Positions 53,406 to 62,076 of a stretch of 64,000 nt of DNA are shown here, piece after piece (positions within the stretch are counted from its first letter, which is position 1; the number at the start of each line of letters is the position of its first letter). The translations under genes and the position numbers were made by a program. The stretch is taken from NCBI GenBank assembly GCA_905182495.1, contig CAJJBU010000006.1, forward strand, positions 62,001 through 126,000, in the 5' to 3' direction. The stretch is from Flavobacteriales bacterium UBA952. GTDB taxonomy: Bacteria > Bacteroidota > Bacteroidia > Flavobacteriales_D > Crocinitomicaceae. The notes under the pieces are model-generated. The model was not told the origin of the DNA, searched no databases, and saw only the letters and a program-made list of their open reading frames with translations.

Positions 53406-54426
53406 TTAAGCCCAAACTTTGGTTCCTTCAGAACAATTCTTGCAGATATCGACCTGAGACCTGTTGTTCACCACAGCACTTCTGAATCCTCTATATTCAG
53501 GAGATTTCCAGATCTCTTTAAACTGATTATTTTGAACGCTTCCCAAGACATGACTTGCGTCCTTATCAAAGCAACATGGAACAATACTTCCATCCCAAGT
53601 GCTGACAGAACCAGACCACATTCTCCAACAATGGTTACCAGGGTTTCCCTTTTAATTTATAAGTCCCATCACCTTGCCTTTTATACCTAGAATACCTCTC
53701 GTTTTCAGGCATCAAAGGATTTCCGTTCTTATAGTCGTACAGTTGAGCTGTTTTTATCCGAACCTCATCGATAGACATTTCAGAAGCTAGTTCAAATACC
53801 TGCGGGATTTCATGCTCATTTGGTTTAACTGCCAAAAACTGAAAAATAAGATGTGGGGTATGTGAATTCCTTTCTCTTTTCGCTGCTACAAGGTTCTGAC
53901 TCGCTGAGATTACCTTGGATAGTTTTCCATGAACCCTATATTGCTCATAGGTCTCTTGTGTAAGCCCATCAATTGAAACAATAATCCGATCTAAACCAGA
54001 GTCAACGATCTCAAGGGCCTTTTCAGGTGTAATAAAGTGACCATTCGTTGAGGTTGATGTATAAATTCTAGAGCGCTTAGCATCCTTGATTAATTCCAAA
54101 AATTCGGGATGTAAAAAAGGTTCTCCTTGAAAATAATAATTGATATAAAAGACTGACTTTTCTATTTGATTTAACAACTTCCGATGCAAGTTTAAATCTA
54201 ATTTTCCAGTAGGGCGCGTAAATTGTTTAAGACCGCTAGGGCATTCAGGACAGCCAAGATTACACGCCGTTGTAGGCTCAATACTCATGGATGCTGGCAA
54301 GCCCAAATGAATCGGCTTCGAGAAGATTCTTGCACTTAAAAAACTAACACGTAATAATAATATATTCCAAATCCTAAAAGCGGTTAGATGTCTTACTATT
54401 CGAATTGAATCTCTCCATTTTGACAT
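53406..54426 (-). pseudogene. Radical SAM/SPASM domain protein, one-base frameshift
   Basis: The first frame (54426 down to 53635) carries the radical SAM core with the 4Fe-4S motif CxxxCxxC in 'TTACNLGCPECPSG' (about residues 54-67), 'NYYFQGEPFLHPEF' and 'IIVSIDGLTQETYEQYR'. It stops at a TAA just after 'KLKGKPW'. The SPASM domain continues in another frame to 53406: 'NHCWRMWSGSVSTWDGSIVPCCFDKDASHVLGSV' and 'ICKNCSEG', with the auxiliary cluster cysteines. Removing one base from the GGG/AAA/CCC cluster at 53641-53649 gives an unbroken 'KGNPGNHCW'. The protein resembles radical SAM maturases; its substrate is unknown. It is convergent with the B12 operon, 9 bp away. Confidence 0.82.
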
Positions 54427-54545
54427 GAGGTAAAATTAATAAATATCAACCTTGTAACAACATGAATCAATAGACTAGATTGTGATTCATCCTTGTTTAC
54501 ATTTATTATTATATCAAAGCAGGCGCTATTAATTGCTAAAAGCAA

Positions 54546-54553
54546 TATCTTTG
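54546..54553 (+). promoter_or_regulatory. TAnnTTTG promoter element
   Basis: TATCTTTG, a full -7 match, 16 nt before the ATG at 54570. Confidence 0.5.
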
Positions 54554-54569
54554 TATAAAGCCAAATCAA

Positions 54570-55064
54570 ATGCAAATCATCCTCAATCATATTCAAACGC
54601 AACAAAAAATCACACGTCTTGGACATGAACTCATTGAAAACTGTTTTGAAGAAGAAGAGGTGTTTATTGGGGGTATTAAAGGAAATGGATTTCTATTGGC
54701 AACAATATTAGGGCATATTATTGAAAATAATTCAGATATAAAAGCAACATGTTTCGATATTTCTATCAATAAGAGCGAACCATGGAGCGAACCTATTTCC
54801 TTAGGCATTGAACAATCAAAATTAAAGAAAGGATATATCATCTTAGTAGATGACGTCATTAATTCGGGGAAAACACTTCAATATGCGCTTGTTAAATTTC
54901 TTGAACAGCCAACCAAAGCAATTAAGACTGTGGTTTTAGTAGATAGAAAACATAGGAGGTATCCTGTGAAAGCAAATTTCGTAGGCTTATCCTTATCAAC
55001 GACCCTACAAGATCGAGTGCAGGTTGATTTTGCGGAAGGAGAAACCAAAGCTTTTTTGACATGA
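54570..55064 (+). CDS. Type I phosphoribosyltransferase (PyrR-like)
   Basis: A 164-residue cytoplasmic PRTase. The PRPP-binding loop is 'YIILVDDVINSGKTLQYAL' (about 89-107), preceded by a hood region and by 'FIGGIKGNGFLLATIL' (about 32-47), the usual first loop. 'VVLVDRKHRRYPVKANFVGLSL' matches PyrR and hypoxanthine PRTase-type flexible parts. PyrR proteins regulate pyrimidine genes or act as uracil PRTases, but no pyr gene is adjacent. Its end overlaps murQ by 4 bp (ATGA), so the two are translationally coupled. Confidence 0.85.
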   Translation: MQIILNHIQTQQKITRLGHELIENCFEEEEVFIGGIKGNGFLLATILGHIIENNSDIKATCFDISINKSEPWSEPISLGIEQSKLKKGYIILVDDVINSGKTLQYALVKFLEQPTKAIKTVVLVDRKHRRYPVKANFVGLSLSTTLQDRVQVDFAEGETKAFLT

Positions 55065-55873
55065 AGAAACCAACTGAAGCGACCTCTAAATATGACCATC
55101 TTGAATTGATGAGCGCCAAAGAATTACTGGAAGGTATCAATCAAGAAGATCAAAGCGTTGCATTTGCCGTTCAAAAGGAAATTCCTAGTATAGAAGCTTT
55201 TATAGATGAGGCATTAGTAAGAATGAAAAAAGGCGGACGTCTTTTTTATATCGGAGCAGGAACCAGTGGAAGACTAGGCGTCGTTGATGCAAGCGAATGT
55301 CCACCAACCTTTGGTGTTGCCCATGGTGTTGTCGTTGGAATCATAGCGGGAGGGGATAAAGCAATTAGAAAAGCTGTTGAGTTTGCTGAGGATGATACGG
55401 AGCAGGGCTGGTTAGATTTATGCAAATATAAAGCAAACGATAATGATATCTTATTGGGAATAGCGGCATCTGGAGGTACTCCCTATGTTATAGGAGCGAT
55501 CTTGAAAGCCAATCAAAATGGTTTGTTAACTGCAGGGATTTCCTGTAACCCAGATTCTATACTTGCAGAGGCGGCTACATATGCTATAACTCCAATTGTA
55601 GGACCGGAATTTGTCACAGGGTCAACACGTATGAAGTCAGGTACTGCTCAGAAAATGGTGCTTAATATGATTTCTACGGCTTTAATGATTCAGCTTGGCC
55701 ATGTCAAAGGAAATAAGATGGTTGACATGCAATTAAGTAACAATAAATTGGTTGAAAGAGGTACACGTATGGTTTGTGAGGCACTTGATATTCAAAAAGA
55801 TAATGCAAAAGAACTCCTCATTAAACATGGTTCTGTGAGAGCAGCAATAAAGGCATACGGCAATCATCAGTGA
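55061..55873 (+). CDS. murQ: N-acetylmuramic acid 6-phosphate etherase
   Basis: A 270-residue SIS-domain lyase that splits the lactyl ether of MurNAc-6-phosphate, giving GlcNAc-6-phosphate in cell-wall recycling. Diagnostic blocks are 'RLFYIGAGTSGRLGVVDASECPPTFG' (about 63-88, with the catalytic Glu), 'GIAASGGTPYVIGAILKANQNG' and 'EFVTGSTRMKSGTAQKMVLNMISTALMI'. Length is normal for short MurQ forms. The coupling with a phosphoribosyltransferase is unusual; no MurNAc kinase or transporter gene is next to it. Confidence 0.95.
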   Translation: MKKPTEATSKYDHLELMSAKELLEGINQEDQSVAFAVQKEIPSIEAFIDEALVRMKKGGRLFYIGAGTSGRLGVVDASECPPTFGVAHGVVVGIIAGGDKAIRKAVEFAEDDTEQGWLDLCKYKANDNDILLGIAASGGTPYVIGAILKANQNGLLTAGISCNPDSILAEAATYAITPIVGPEFVTGSTRMKSGTAQKMVLNMISTALMIQLGHVKGNKMVDMQLSNNKLVERGTRMVCEALDIQKDNAKELLIKHGSVRAAIKAYGNHQ

Positions 55874-55984
55874 TTTTTACCAAATGGTTTGGGTATTCGA
55901 AACGGAATTATTTTTGATTTCCAAGTCACAACTTCAAGATTGCAATTATAAAATCGCTATAAAAAGTAGAAGAACGTATAAATA

Positions 55985-56488
55985 ATGAATCTCTTTAAAA
56001 TCAAAAGACACGTTTACCTAGTACTGTGCATTGCTCTTTTAATTTGTGCAGTCCAATTGTATTTTTATAACATCTACCCTTGGATTCAAATCACAAGTAT
56101 AATCGTGGCCTCCATAATCACATTAGCGGTATCTGAATTGAATAATAAGCCTAGCGATCAAAGTAGATGGTTTTATTTGGGTATTTCTATTTTTCAATTC
56201 ATATTAGCTGGATTAATCATTCTGCAAAAGGAATGGGTTCTAGAATATCCCCATCTCCTTGCCTACCCAATACTATTTGCTATTAGTACAATTCCTTATT
56301 CAATGTTTGCAAGGAGAAAAAACAAATACACTCATGTATTTCTATGTATTAGCATAACTGTAGCATTGGTTTTAAGTATGAGATTGTTTTTTCACAGCCC
56401 TTACCTAGACCTCTTTATTCTGATTGGACTCGGTGTACAATGCATTTGGATTACAATACTTAGTCTTAAAAAAACAGTTAACGTATAA
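55985..56488 (+). CDS. Hypothetical membrane protein
   Basis: A 167-residue protein with about six hydrophobic segments: about 10-26, 34-50, 64-80, 87-106, 119-135 and 142-160, joined by short polar loops and with a basic N-terminus (MNLFKIKRH). No conserved motif or family is recognised. Its end overlaps the NlpC/P60 gene by 11 bp in convergent orientation. A gap of about 110 bp lies upstream, without a clear promoter. Confidence 0.65.
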   Translation: MNLFKIKRHVYLVLCIALLICAVQLYFYNIYPWIQITSIIVASIITLAVSELNNKPSDQSRWFYLGISIFQFILAGLIILQKEWVLEYPHLLAYPILFAISTIPYSMFARRKNKYTHVFLCISITVALVLSMRLFFHSPYLDLFILIGLGVQCIWITILSLKKTVNV

Positions 56489-57227
56489 TCCGGCCATAGC
56501 CAACGAGTCTGTTTTTCCAATAAGACGATGCTTCAATGTCAACGACAGAAATCCCTTTTGACGTAGATGAGTGTATCATTCTTTTATTTTCATGAGGTTG
56601 GTTAACAAGGATTCCTACATGCGTGATTTCCTTACCTTCCGAAAAGAAAACCAAATCTCCCATATATGCCCGTTTAGCTTGGATCGTCTTTGCATTCTTA
56701 TATTGATCTCCAGCAACCCTAGGTATGTTGAGATCCAAGTGTTTGAACACATGTTTTGTAAATCCACTACAATCAAAGCCTTCCGAATCTACTCCACCCC
56801 ACTTGTATGGAATTCCAATAAATTCATAAGAATAATGAATCAGCCTAGAGCGCTCAGAGACATCCATTCCTTCAAAAACTAACCCCTCAGGGCCGACATC
56901 TTCTAAAACTGGATTTTTAAACTTATAATTTTTATAAACATTTTGAATCCAATCTTCAACTTGCTTTCTGTTATCTTGTTCAACAACATTGTTCTTTTCC
57001 TTGAGCCACTGATCGAAGAGTATGGCCATATCGCCAAGTTCCTTAGCATGAGATTCCATCATCACAGACCATTGTTCGCTTTGAAAAACGGCATTCATCA
57101 ATCGACAGCTTTCATCTATTTTCACCAGATTTCGTTTCATCCAATATGGATTTTGCATCAATTGAAATGAACTCATAGCGCTGTAGTATTTGGGCAAAAC
57201 AAAATCACTATAGAGAGGGTCTCTCAT
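56478..57227 (-). CDS. NlpC/P60 (C40) cysteine peptidase, N-terminus uncertain
   Basis: A peptidoglycan endopeptidase cutting between D-Glu and DAP-type residues. The C-terminal C40 domain (about 125-249) is complete: catalytic Cys in 'GVDSEGFDCSGFTKHVF', His in 'ITHVGILV', and 'KRMIHSSTSKGISVVDI'. The N-terminal 120 residues (from MRDPLYSDFVLPKYY) are a helical spacer. From ATG 57227 there is no signal peptide, though this class is exported. Just upstream a different frame starting at ATG 57319 reads 'MIVGLSTVFAVWSNT', signal-like, then runs to a stop at the join. One base added near 57230 would fuse them to 'RPVNLMRDPLY', so the true start may lie upstream. Confidence 0.75.
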   Translation of the reverse strand: MRDPLYSDFVLPKYYSAMSSFQLMQNPYWMKRNLVKIDESCRLMNAVFQSEQWSVMMESHAKELGDMAILFDQWLKEKNNVVEQDNRKQVEDWIQNVYKNYKFKNPVLEDVGPEGLVFEGMDVSERSRLIHYSYEFIGIPYKWGGVDSEGFDCSGFTKHVFKHLDLNIPRVAGDQYKNAKTIQAKRAYMGDLVFFSEGKEITHVGILVNQPHENKRMIHSSTSKGISVVDIEASSYWKNRLVGYGRIIR

Positions 57228-57343
57228 TAATTTACCGGCCTTTCTATGAACAGACTTATAATGTTGCTGATCATAGTATTGCTCCAGACGGCAAAAACAG
57301 TTGACAAACCCACTATCATAACAAAAACAAAACCTTTATTTGT

Positions 57344-58429
57344 TTACTCACTTAATTCTTGTATTGAACACCTATACAAAGATATGACGATTGATAAACA
57401 AATACCAAAGGAATTAATTCTTGCACAGGCAGAATCAGGCATATTTGTCAACTTAAAGGTCTCGCCATTAACAAATGCATTTACACCCCCTAAAATATTT
57501 CTGTACGCCAAAACATTATTTTTAATTTTATAATCCAAAGGCTTAAAATTAGTCACTTCGGATTTTACGCCATCACAATAAGCGAAAAAGTAAGAGCTTT
57601 CTGTCCAGACTACAATATCATCCTTCACATCCCAAGAATCGGCTCCAAAATTGGAGAGTTGAGAAACTTCCCCCTCTTTGTAATGCCAGAGGTTACCGCT
57701 ATTGTCTTCATAAACAACAAACCCCCTTCCAGACTCATAACGAACCATGGGGAGTTGTTCTATATCATAGAATTGTCCTTTATCAAAAACAGCAAAAGTT
57801 TGTGTTGTTGGGTCGTTAAAGCAAAGAATATCTGTACCTACATCAAATGATACATATTGCTGATTATTCCAAACATCGATATCATATATATCACCATTCC
57901 AAAAAACCTTGTACATATTGCCATTATCTTTAAAAACAAGGGCATTTTCCCCTATAGAAACTGGCATTTCCAGTTCCCCCATGAGCGTTGTGAGCATGTA
58001 AGATGAATCCTTCCAAAATACATTTGAGGAATTGAACCGCGTATCTTCAAAAACGATGATACTATCCTTAACTAGATATTCTCTAGCGAAATAAGTCAAG
58101 GTTGAAAGCCGGTCCGAATCCCACATATTTAAAGTGGGCCCTATTTTATACCCCATAAGGTGATCCGAAACTTGGTATTCAACATTCAAGTTGGTTACGT
58201 CTTTTCTTTTTATTCCATCAAACAATCTTAGATTCCCTCTAGTGTCTCTATATGCAACAAGCTCATCACCAGACTTAAAATCAAGAATAGGCTGCACTTC
58301 TATCGATCTAAAATAACCGTCCTGGAAACTCAAGAAAAAATTATTAAAGTCAACAACAGGGATTACACCTTGGGACAAAAGATTTGAACAGAGTATGATA
58401 AAGATGAGGCTTGTAAATTTCACTGACAC
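57344..58429 (-). CDS. Secreted propeller-like repeat protein
   Basis: A 361-residue protein with a signal peptide (MSVKFTSLIFIILCSNLLSQ). The body is a repeat of about 42 residues: a strand such as 'DDIVVWTESSYFFAYCDG', 'NNVLAYRNILGGVNAFVNG', 'RGFVVYEDNSGNLWHYKEG', 'ENALVFKDNGNMYKVFWNG', each ending in a G-x-x-x-x-[LI] turn. About seven such units predict a beta-propeller. Function is unknown. After 'KLTNMPDS' the last 28 residues no longer fit the repeat, so a late frameshift is possible; an alternative frame there is also open for about 22 codons. It precedes the NlpC/P60 gene on the same strand. Confidence 0.65.
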   Translation of the reverse strand: MSVKFTSLIFIILCSNLLSQGVIPVVDFNNFFLSFQDGYFRSIEVQPILDFKSGDELVAYRDTRGNLRLFDGIKRKDVTNLNVEYQVSDHLMGYKIGPTLNMWDSDRLSTLTYFAREYLVKDSIIVFEDTRFNSSNVFWKDSSYMLTTLMGELEMPVSIGENALVFKDNGNMYKVFWNGDIYDIDVWNNQQYVSFDVGTDILCFNDPTTQTFAVFDKGQFYDIEQLPMVRYESGRGFVVYEDNSGNLWHYKEGEVSQLSNFGADSWDVKDDIVVWTESSYFFAYCDGVKSEVTNFKPLDYKIKNNVLAYRNILGGVNAFVNGETFKLTNMPDSACARINSFGICLSIVISLYRCSIQELSE

Positions 58430-58517
58430 AAAGTTATCAAAATTCAGACCAACTCCGTATTAACTGTATTTAACAACAGAAATAATAGATATTTTTCGAG
58501 AAGTGTAAAAAGAGATG

Positions 58518-58525
58518 TACTTTTG
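58518..58525 (+). promoter_or_regulatory. TAnnTTTG promoter element of the M16 pair
   Basis: TACTTTTG, a full -7 match, 19 nt before the ATG at 58545. Confidence 0.5.
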
Positions 58526-58544
58526 GAACTCTAAAAATTAGACT

Positions 58545-59873
58545 ATGAATAAAATAATAATGAGCATGTTTCTTTTAATGGTTGCAGCAAGCTTAATGGC
58601 GCAGCCCAAAATTGAATACATCGAATATGATTTGAGTAATGGTATGCATGTTGTTTTACATAAAGACAATTCTGCACCTGTAGTAACCACTGCGGTAATG
58701 TACCACGTGGGAGCAAAAGATGAAAATCCTGAAAGAACAGGATTTGCACATTTCTTTGAACATCTCTTGTTCGAAGGAACTGAAAACATCCCTCGAGGAG
58801 AGTGGTTTACGGTTGTTAGTTCTAATGGTGGAAGTAACAATGCGAATACAACCTCTGACAGAACCTATTACTATGAGGTATTTCCATCAAATAGCTTAGA
58901 ATTAGGCCTGTGGATGGAATCTGAACGCTTGATGCATCCTATCATTAATCAAATAGGAGTTGACACACAAAATGAAGTGGTTAAGGAAGAAAAGAGAAGC
59001 AGAATCGACAATGCCCCTTATGGAGGCATTCAATATGCGACTGCCACAAACAAGTACTTATTTGACAAGCACCCCTACAAAATGTCTGTTATTGGTGAAA
59101 TGGAGCATCTAGATGCTGCAACCTTAGAGGAATTTCAGGCCTTCAATAAGAAGTTTTATATCCCGAACAATGCCGTATTGGTTGTGGCTGGGGATATTGA
59201 TGTTTCAGCTACAAAAAAAATGATTGAAGATTATTTCGGTCCTATTCCAAGAGGAAAAGAGATTGAAAGGTCACAAACTAAGGAAGACCCAATAACAGAA
59301 ACGATTAAGGCTACAGAGTATGATTCGAATATCGAAATCCCTGCATTGGTGTTGTGTTATAGAACACCATCTATGAAAGACCGAGATGCTTTTGTATTAC
59401 AAATGATTTCTACTTATTTAAGCGATGGGAAAAGCTCAAAACTTTATAAAAACCTAGTTGATGAAAATAAAAAAGCGCTTCAAGTTTTTGCCTTTAATAG
59501 AGGGATGGAGGACTACAGTGTCTATAATATTATTGCCTTACCACTAGGTGATGTTTCATTGGAAGAATTGACCAATGACATTGATTCAGAGATCTTAAAA
59601 GTACAAACGGATTTAATTTCAGAAAGAGACTACCAAAAACTTCAAAATAAATTTGAAAATGGTTTCGTGAACGCCAATTCTAGTATCGAAGGAGTTGCCA
59701 ATTCACTTGCCCGTTACTATATGTTATATGGGGATATCAGCCTGATCAATAATGAGATTGAAATATATCGTTCAATCACAAGAGAAGAAATCAAAGCGGT
59801 TGCGAAAAAGTATTTAAATCCGAACCAGAGATTGATCCTAGATTACTTACCTGAGTCAAACAAAGAAAAATAA
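58545..59873 (+). CDS. M16 family zinc peptidase, catalytic subunit
   Basis: A 442-residue secreted peptidase with a signal peptide (MNKIIMSMFLLMVAASLMAQ). The inverted zinc motif HxxEH is at 69-73 (FAHFFEHLLFEG), and the distal Glu ligand is expected in 'VDTQNEVVKEEKRSRID' (about 143-159). The second M16 domain begins 'KKFYIPNNAVLVVAGDIDV'. Such M16B enzymes pair with an inactive partner to make a clam-shell chamber that degrades short peptides in the periplasm. The partner gene follows after 13 bp. Confidence 0.93.
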   Translation: MNKIIMSMFLLMVAASLMAQPKIEYIEYDLSNGMHVVLHKDNSAPVVTTAVMYHVGAKDENPERTGFAHFFEHLLFEGTENIPRGEWFTVVSSNGGSNNANTTSDRTYYYEVFPSNSLELGLWMESERLMHPIINQIGVDTQNEVVKEEKRSRIDNAPYGGIQYATATNKYLFDKHPYKMSVIGEMEHLDAATLEEFQAFNKKFYIPNNAVLVVAGDIDVSATKKMIEDYFGPIPRGKEIERSQTKEDPITETIKATEYDSNIEIPALVLCYRTPSMKDRDAFVLQMISTYLSDGKSSKLYKNLVDENKKALQVFAFNRGMEDYSVYNIIALPLGDVSLEELTNDIDSEILKVQTDLISERDYQKLQNKFENGFVNANSSIEGVANSLARYYMLYGDISLINNEIEIYRSITREEIKAVAKKYLNPNQRLILDYLPESNKEK

Positions 59874-59886
59874 AAAGACCTTTAAT

Positions 59887-61954
59887 ATGAAAAATCGAAT
59901 ATACTTATTGTTTGCATTGTTATTTACGACGGTTAGCCTTTCGGCTCAGATTGATCGAACACAGCAACCAGAGCCGGGACCAGCCCCAAAGATTAACCTA
60001 AAGAAGCCGGTCGAATTCACACTCGAAAATGGTCTTAAAGTCATGGTTGTCGAAAATCATAAACTACCAAGAGTGAGAATGAATCTTGCTTTTGACAGAA
60101 CGCCCATGGTATCCGGTGATAAAGCTGGAGTAACTTCCCTTCTAGGCGCGATGCTTGGAAATGGAACATCCACAATATCTAAAGATGATTTCAATGAAGA
60201 GGTTGATTTTTTAGGTGGCGATTTATCTTTTGGTTTTGATGGTGGCTACGCTAGTTCTCTTTCGAAATACCATGAACGAATGATACAATTGTTAGCGGAT
60301 GCTACAATGAATTCATTATTGACGGATGAAGAATTTCAAAAAGAAAAAGAAAGACTATTAGAAGGACTAAAAAGTCAAGAAAAAAGTGTTGACGCCGTTT
60401 CTAGTATTGTTGGATCTGCTTTATCCTATGGCGTAAGTCACCCCTATGGAGAATTCGATAGTGAAGCGACCATAAACAATGTCACTTTTGAAGATGTAAC
60501 ATCTTACTACCGAAGCTACTTCAACCCTTCACAAGCGTATTTAGTGATTCTAGGAGATGTTTCTGTTGAAGCAATCAAAGTACTTGTGGAGAAAAATTTT
60601 AGCAATTGGAAAAATGGAGAAATCGTTGACTATAAAGTTCCTGAAGCCAAACCGAATGCCGAAAGTTTAGAGATCAATTTTATTGAACATAAAATACATT
60701 CAATATCAATTCGATTCAAGCAATGTGTCTCTAAAAATGAGTGATCTGGATTACCACGCGGTACTAATAGCCAATAAAATTTTGGGTGGAGGGTTTAACA
60801 GTTACTTAAATATGAACCTTCGTGAAGAACATGGTTATACCTATGGTTCTCGATCATCTGTTGGGTCTGATAAATATGTCACACGATTTAGGACCTCAGC
60901 ATCCGTGAGAAACGAGGTGACAGACAGCGCAATAGTACAAACATTAAAAGAGGTTAACCGTTTTCAAGAGAACCCCGTTGAAGCTGCTGCTTTAGCAAAT
61001 GCGAAAGCAAAATATGTCGGCGACTTTGTCCTTGCCTTGGAAAAACCTTCCACTATTGCGCAATACGCAATAAACATTAAAGCTTATGACCTGCCCGAAG
61101 ATTTTTACCTCAATTACTTAGAGAAAATTAATGCAGTCACGGTAGCAGATGTCCAGAGAGTTGCCAATAAATATTTTAATGCTAAAAACGCTCGTTTTAT
61201 TGTTGTTGGTAAAGGAAGTGACGTCATTGAGAATCTTGGAAAAACAGGTATTCCCATTAAATACTTTGATAGAGAAGCGAATCCGGTTGAGAAGCCTCAA
61301 TTTGTAAAACCAATTCCTGAAGGCGTAACTGCAAGTGGCATTTTATCTAATTACATAGAAGCGATAGGCGGTGCTGAAAAAGTAAATGCTGTGAAAACTG
61401 TAATGACAACTGTTGATGTAACCATTGGAGGGGCTCCTTTCAAGCCAACTGCAGTAATAAAAACAATGGCACCAAATAAATCATCTATGGAAATGTCCGT
61501 TGCGGGAATGGGGACCATTATGACACAAAAATTTGATGGAAAGGAAGGATATGCTGAACAGCAAGGTCAAAAAAGACCGATGTCAGAGAAAGAACTTAAT
61601 GACAAAAAAGAGGAAAAAGGTTTGTTCCCAGAAACTTATTTGACTGCCGAACAAATCTCTCTAATTAGCCTAATTACAGTTAATGGTGCAGATGCTTATA
61701 AAATTAAAATTATTGGTGAGAATGAAGCTGTACGCTACTATGACGCTAAAACCTCATTGTTAGTTCGGACAGAGGAAACAGAAGAGGCTCAGGGACAAAA
61801 AATGACATCAACAACAGATATCTCAGACTATAGAATGGTTGATGATATCATGATGCCTTTCACCAAATTGATTACGGCAGGTCCGCAATTGATTACTTTT
61901 TCAGCTTCTGAAATAAAAATAAATGAAGGCGTGAGTAAAAAAGATTTTAAATAA
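59887..61954 (+). pseudogene. M16 family non-catalytic subunit, one-base frameshift
   Basis: The first frame (59887-60744) has a signal peptide (to 'VSLSAQ') and the first M16 domain. It has no HxxEH (the site reads 'GVTSLLGAMLGNGTST'), so it is the inactive partner. Around 60690-60694 the family sequence moves into another frame. Deleting one A of the AAAA at 60691-60694 gives 'IEHKYIQYQFDSSNVSLKMSDLDYHAVLIANKILGGGFNSYLNMNLREEHGYTYG' (cited as two blocks), with the conserved R/Y pair. The second frame runs to 61954 and adds a C-terminal beta-rich domain (about 480-690, 'GGAEKVNAVKTVMTTVDVTIGG'), usual in Bacteroidota homologues. Total about 688 residues. Confidence 0.87.
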
Positions 61955-61995
61955 GAATAAATTGATCTAATTATTCAAGTAAGACTTGAATACAA

Positions 61996-62021
61996 AACTG
62001 TCAGTAAATTTACTGGCAGTT
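61996..62021 (+). terminator. Rho-independent terminator after the M16 pair
   Basis: A 13-bp stem AACTGTCAGTAAA / TTTACTGGCAGTT with one G-T pair, followed by a T-tract of eight, 41 bp after the M16 stop. Confidence 0.9.
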
Positions 62022-62064
62022 TTTTTTGTTTCAATTTTGAGGTTATTAGATTGACAGAAATGAA

Positions 62065-62072
62065 TATCTTTG
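62065..62072 (+). promoter_or_regulatory. TAnnTTTG promoter element adjoining dnaX
   Basis: TATCTTTG, a full -7 match, ends 4 nt before the dnaX ATG at 62077, again suggesting a nearly leaderless message. Confidence 0.45.
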
Positions 62073-62076
62073 TTAC

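Noticed and set aside
57246..57533. Plus-strand frame of 95 codons between the NlpC/P60 and propeller genes
   Set aside because: Runs antisense to the end of the propeller gene and shows no conserved sequence or promoter.
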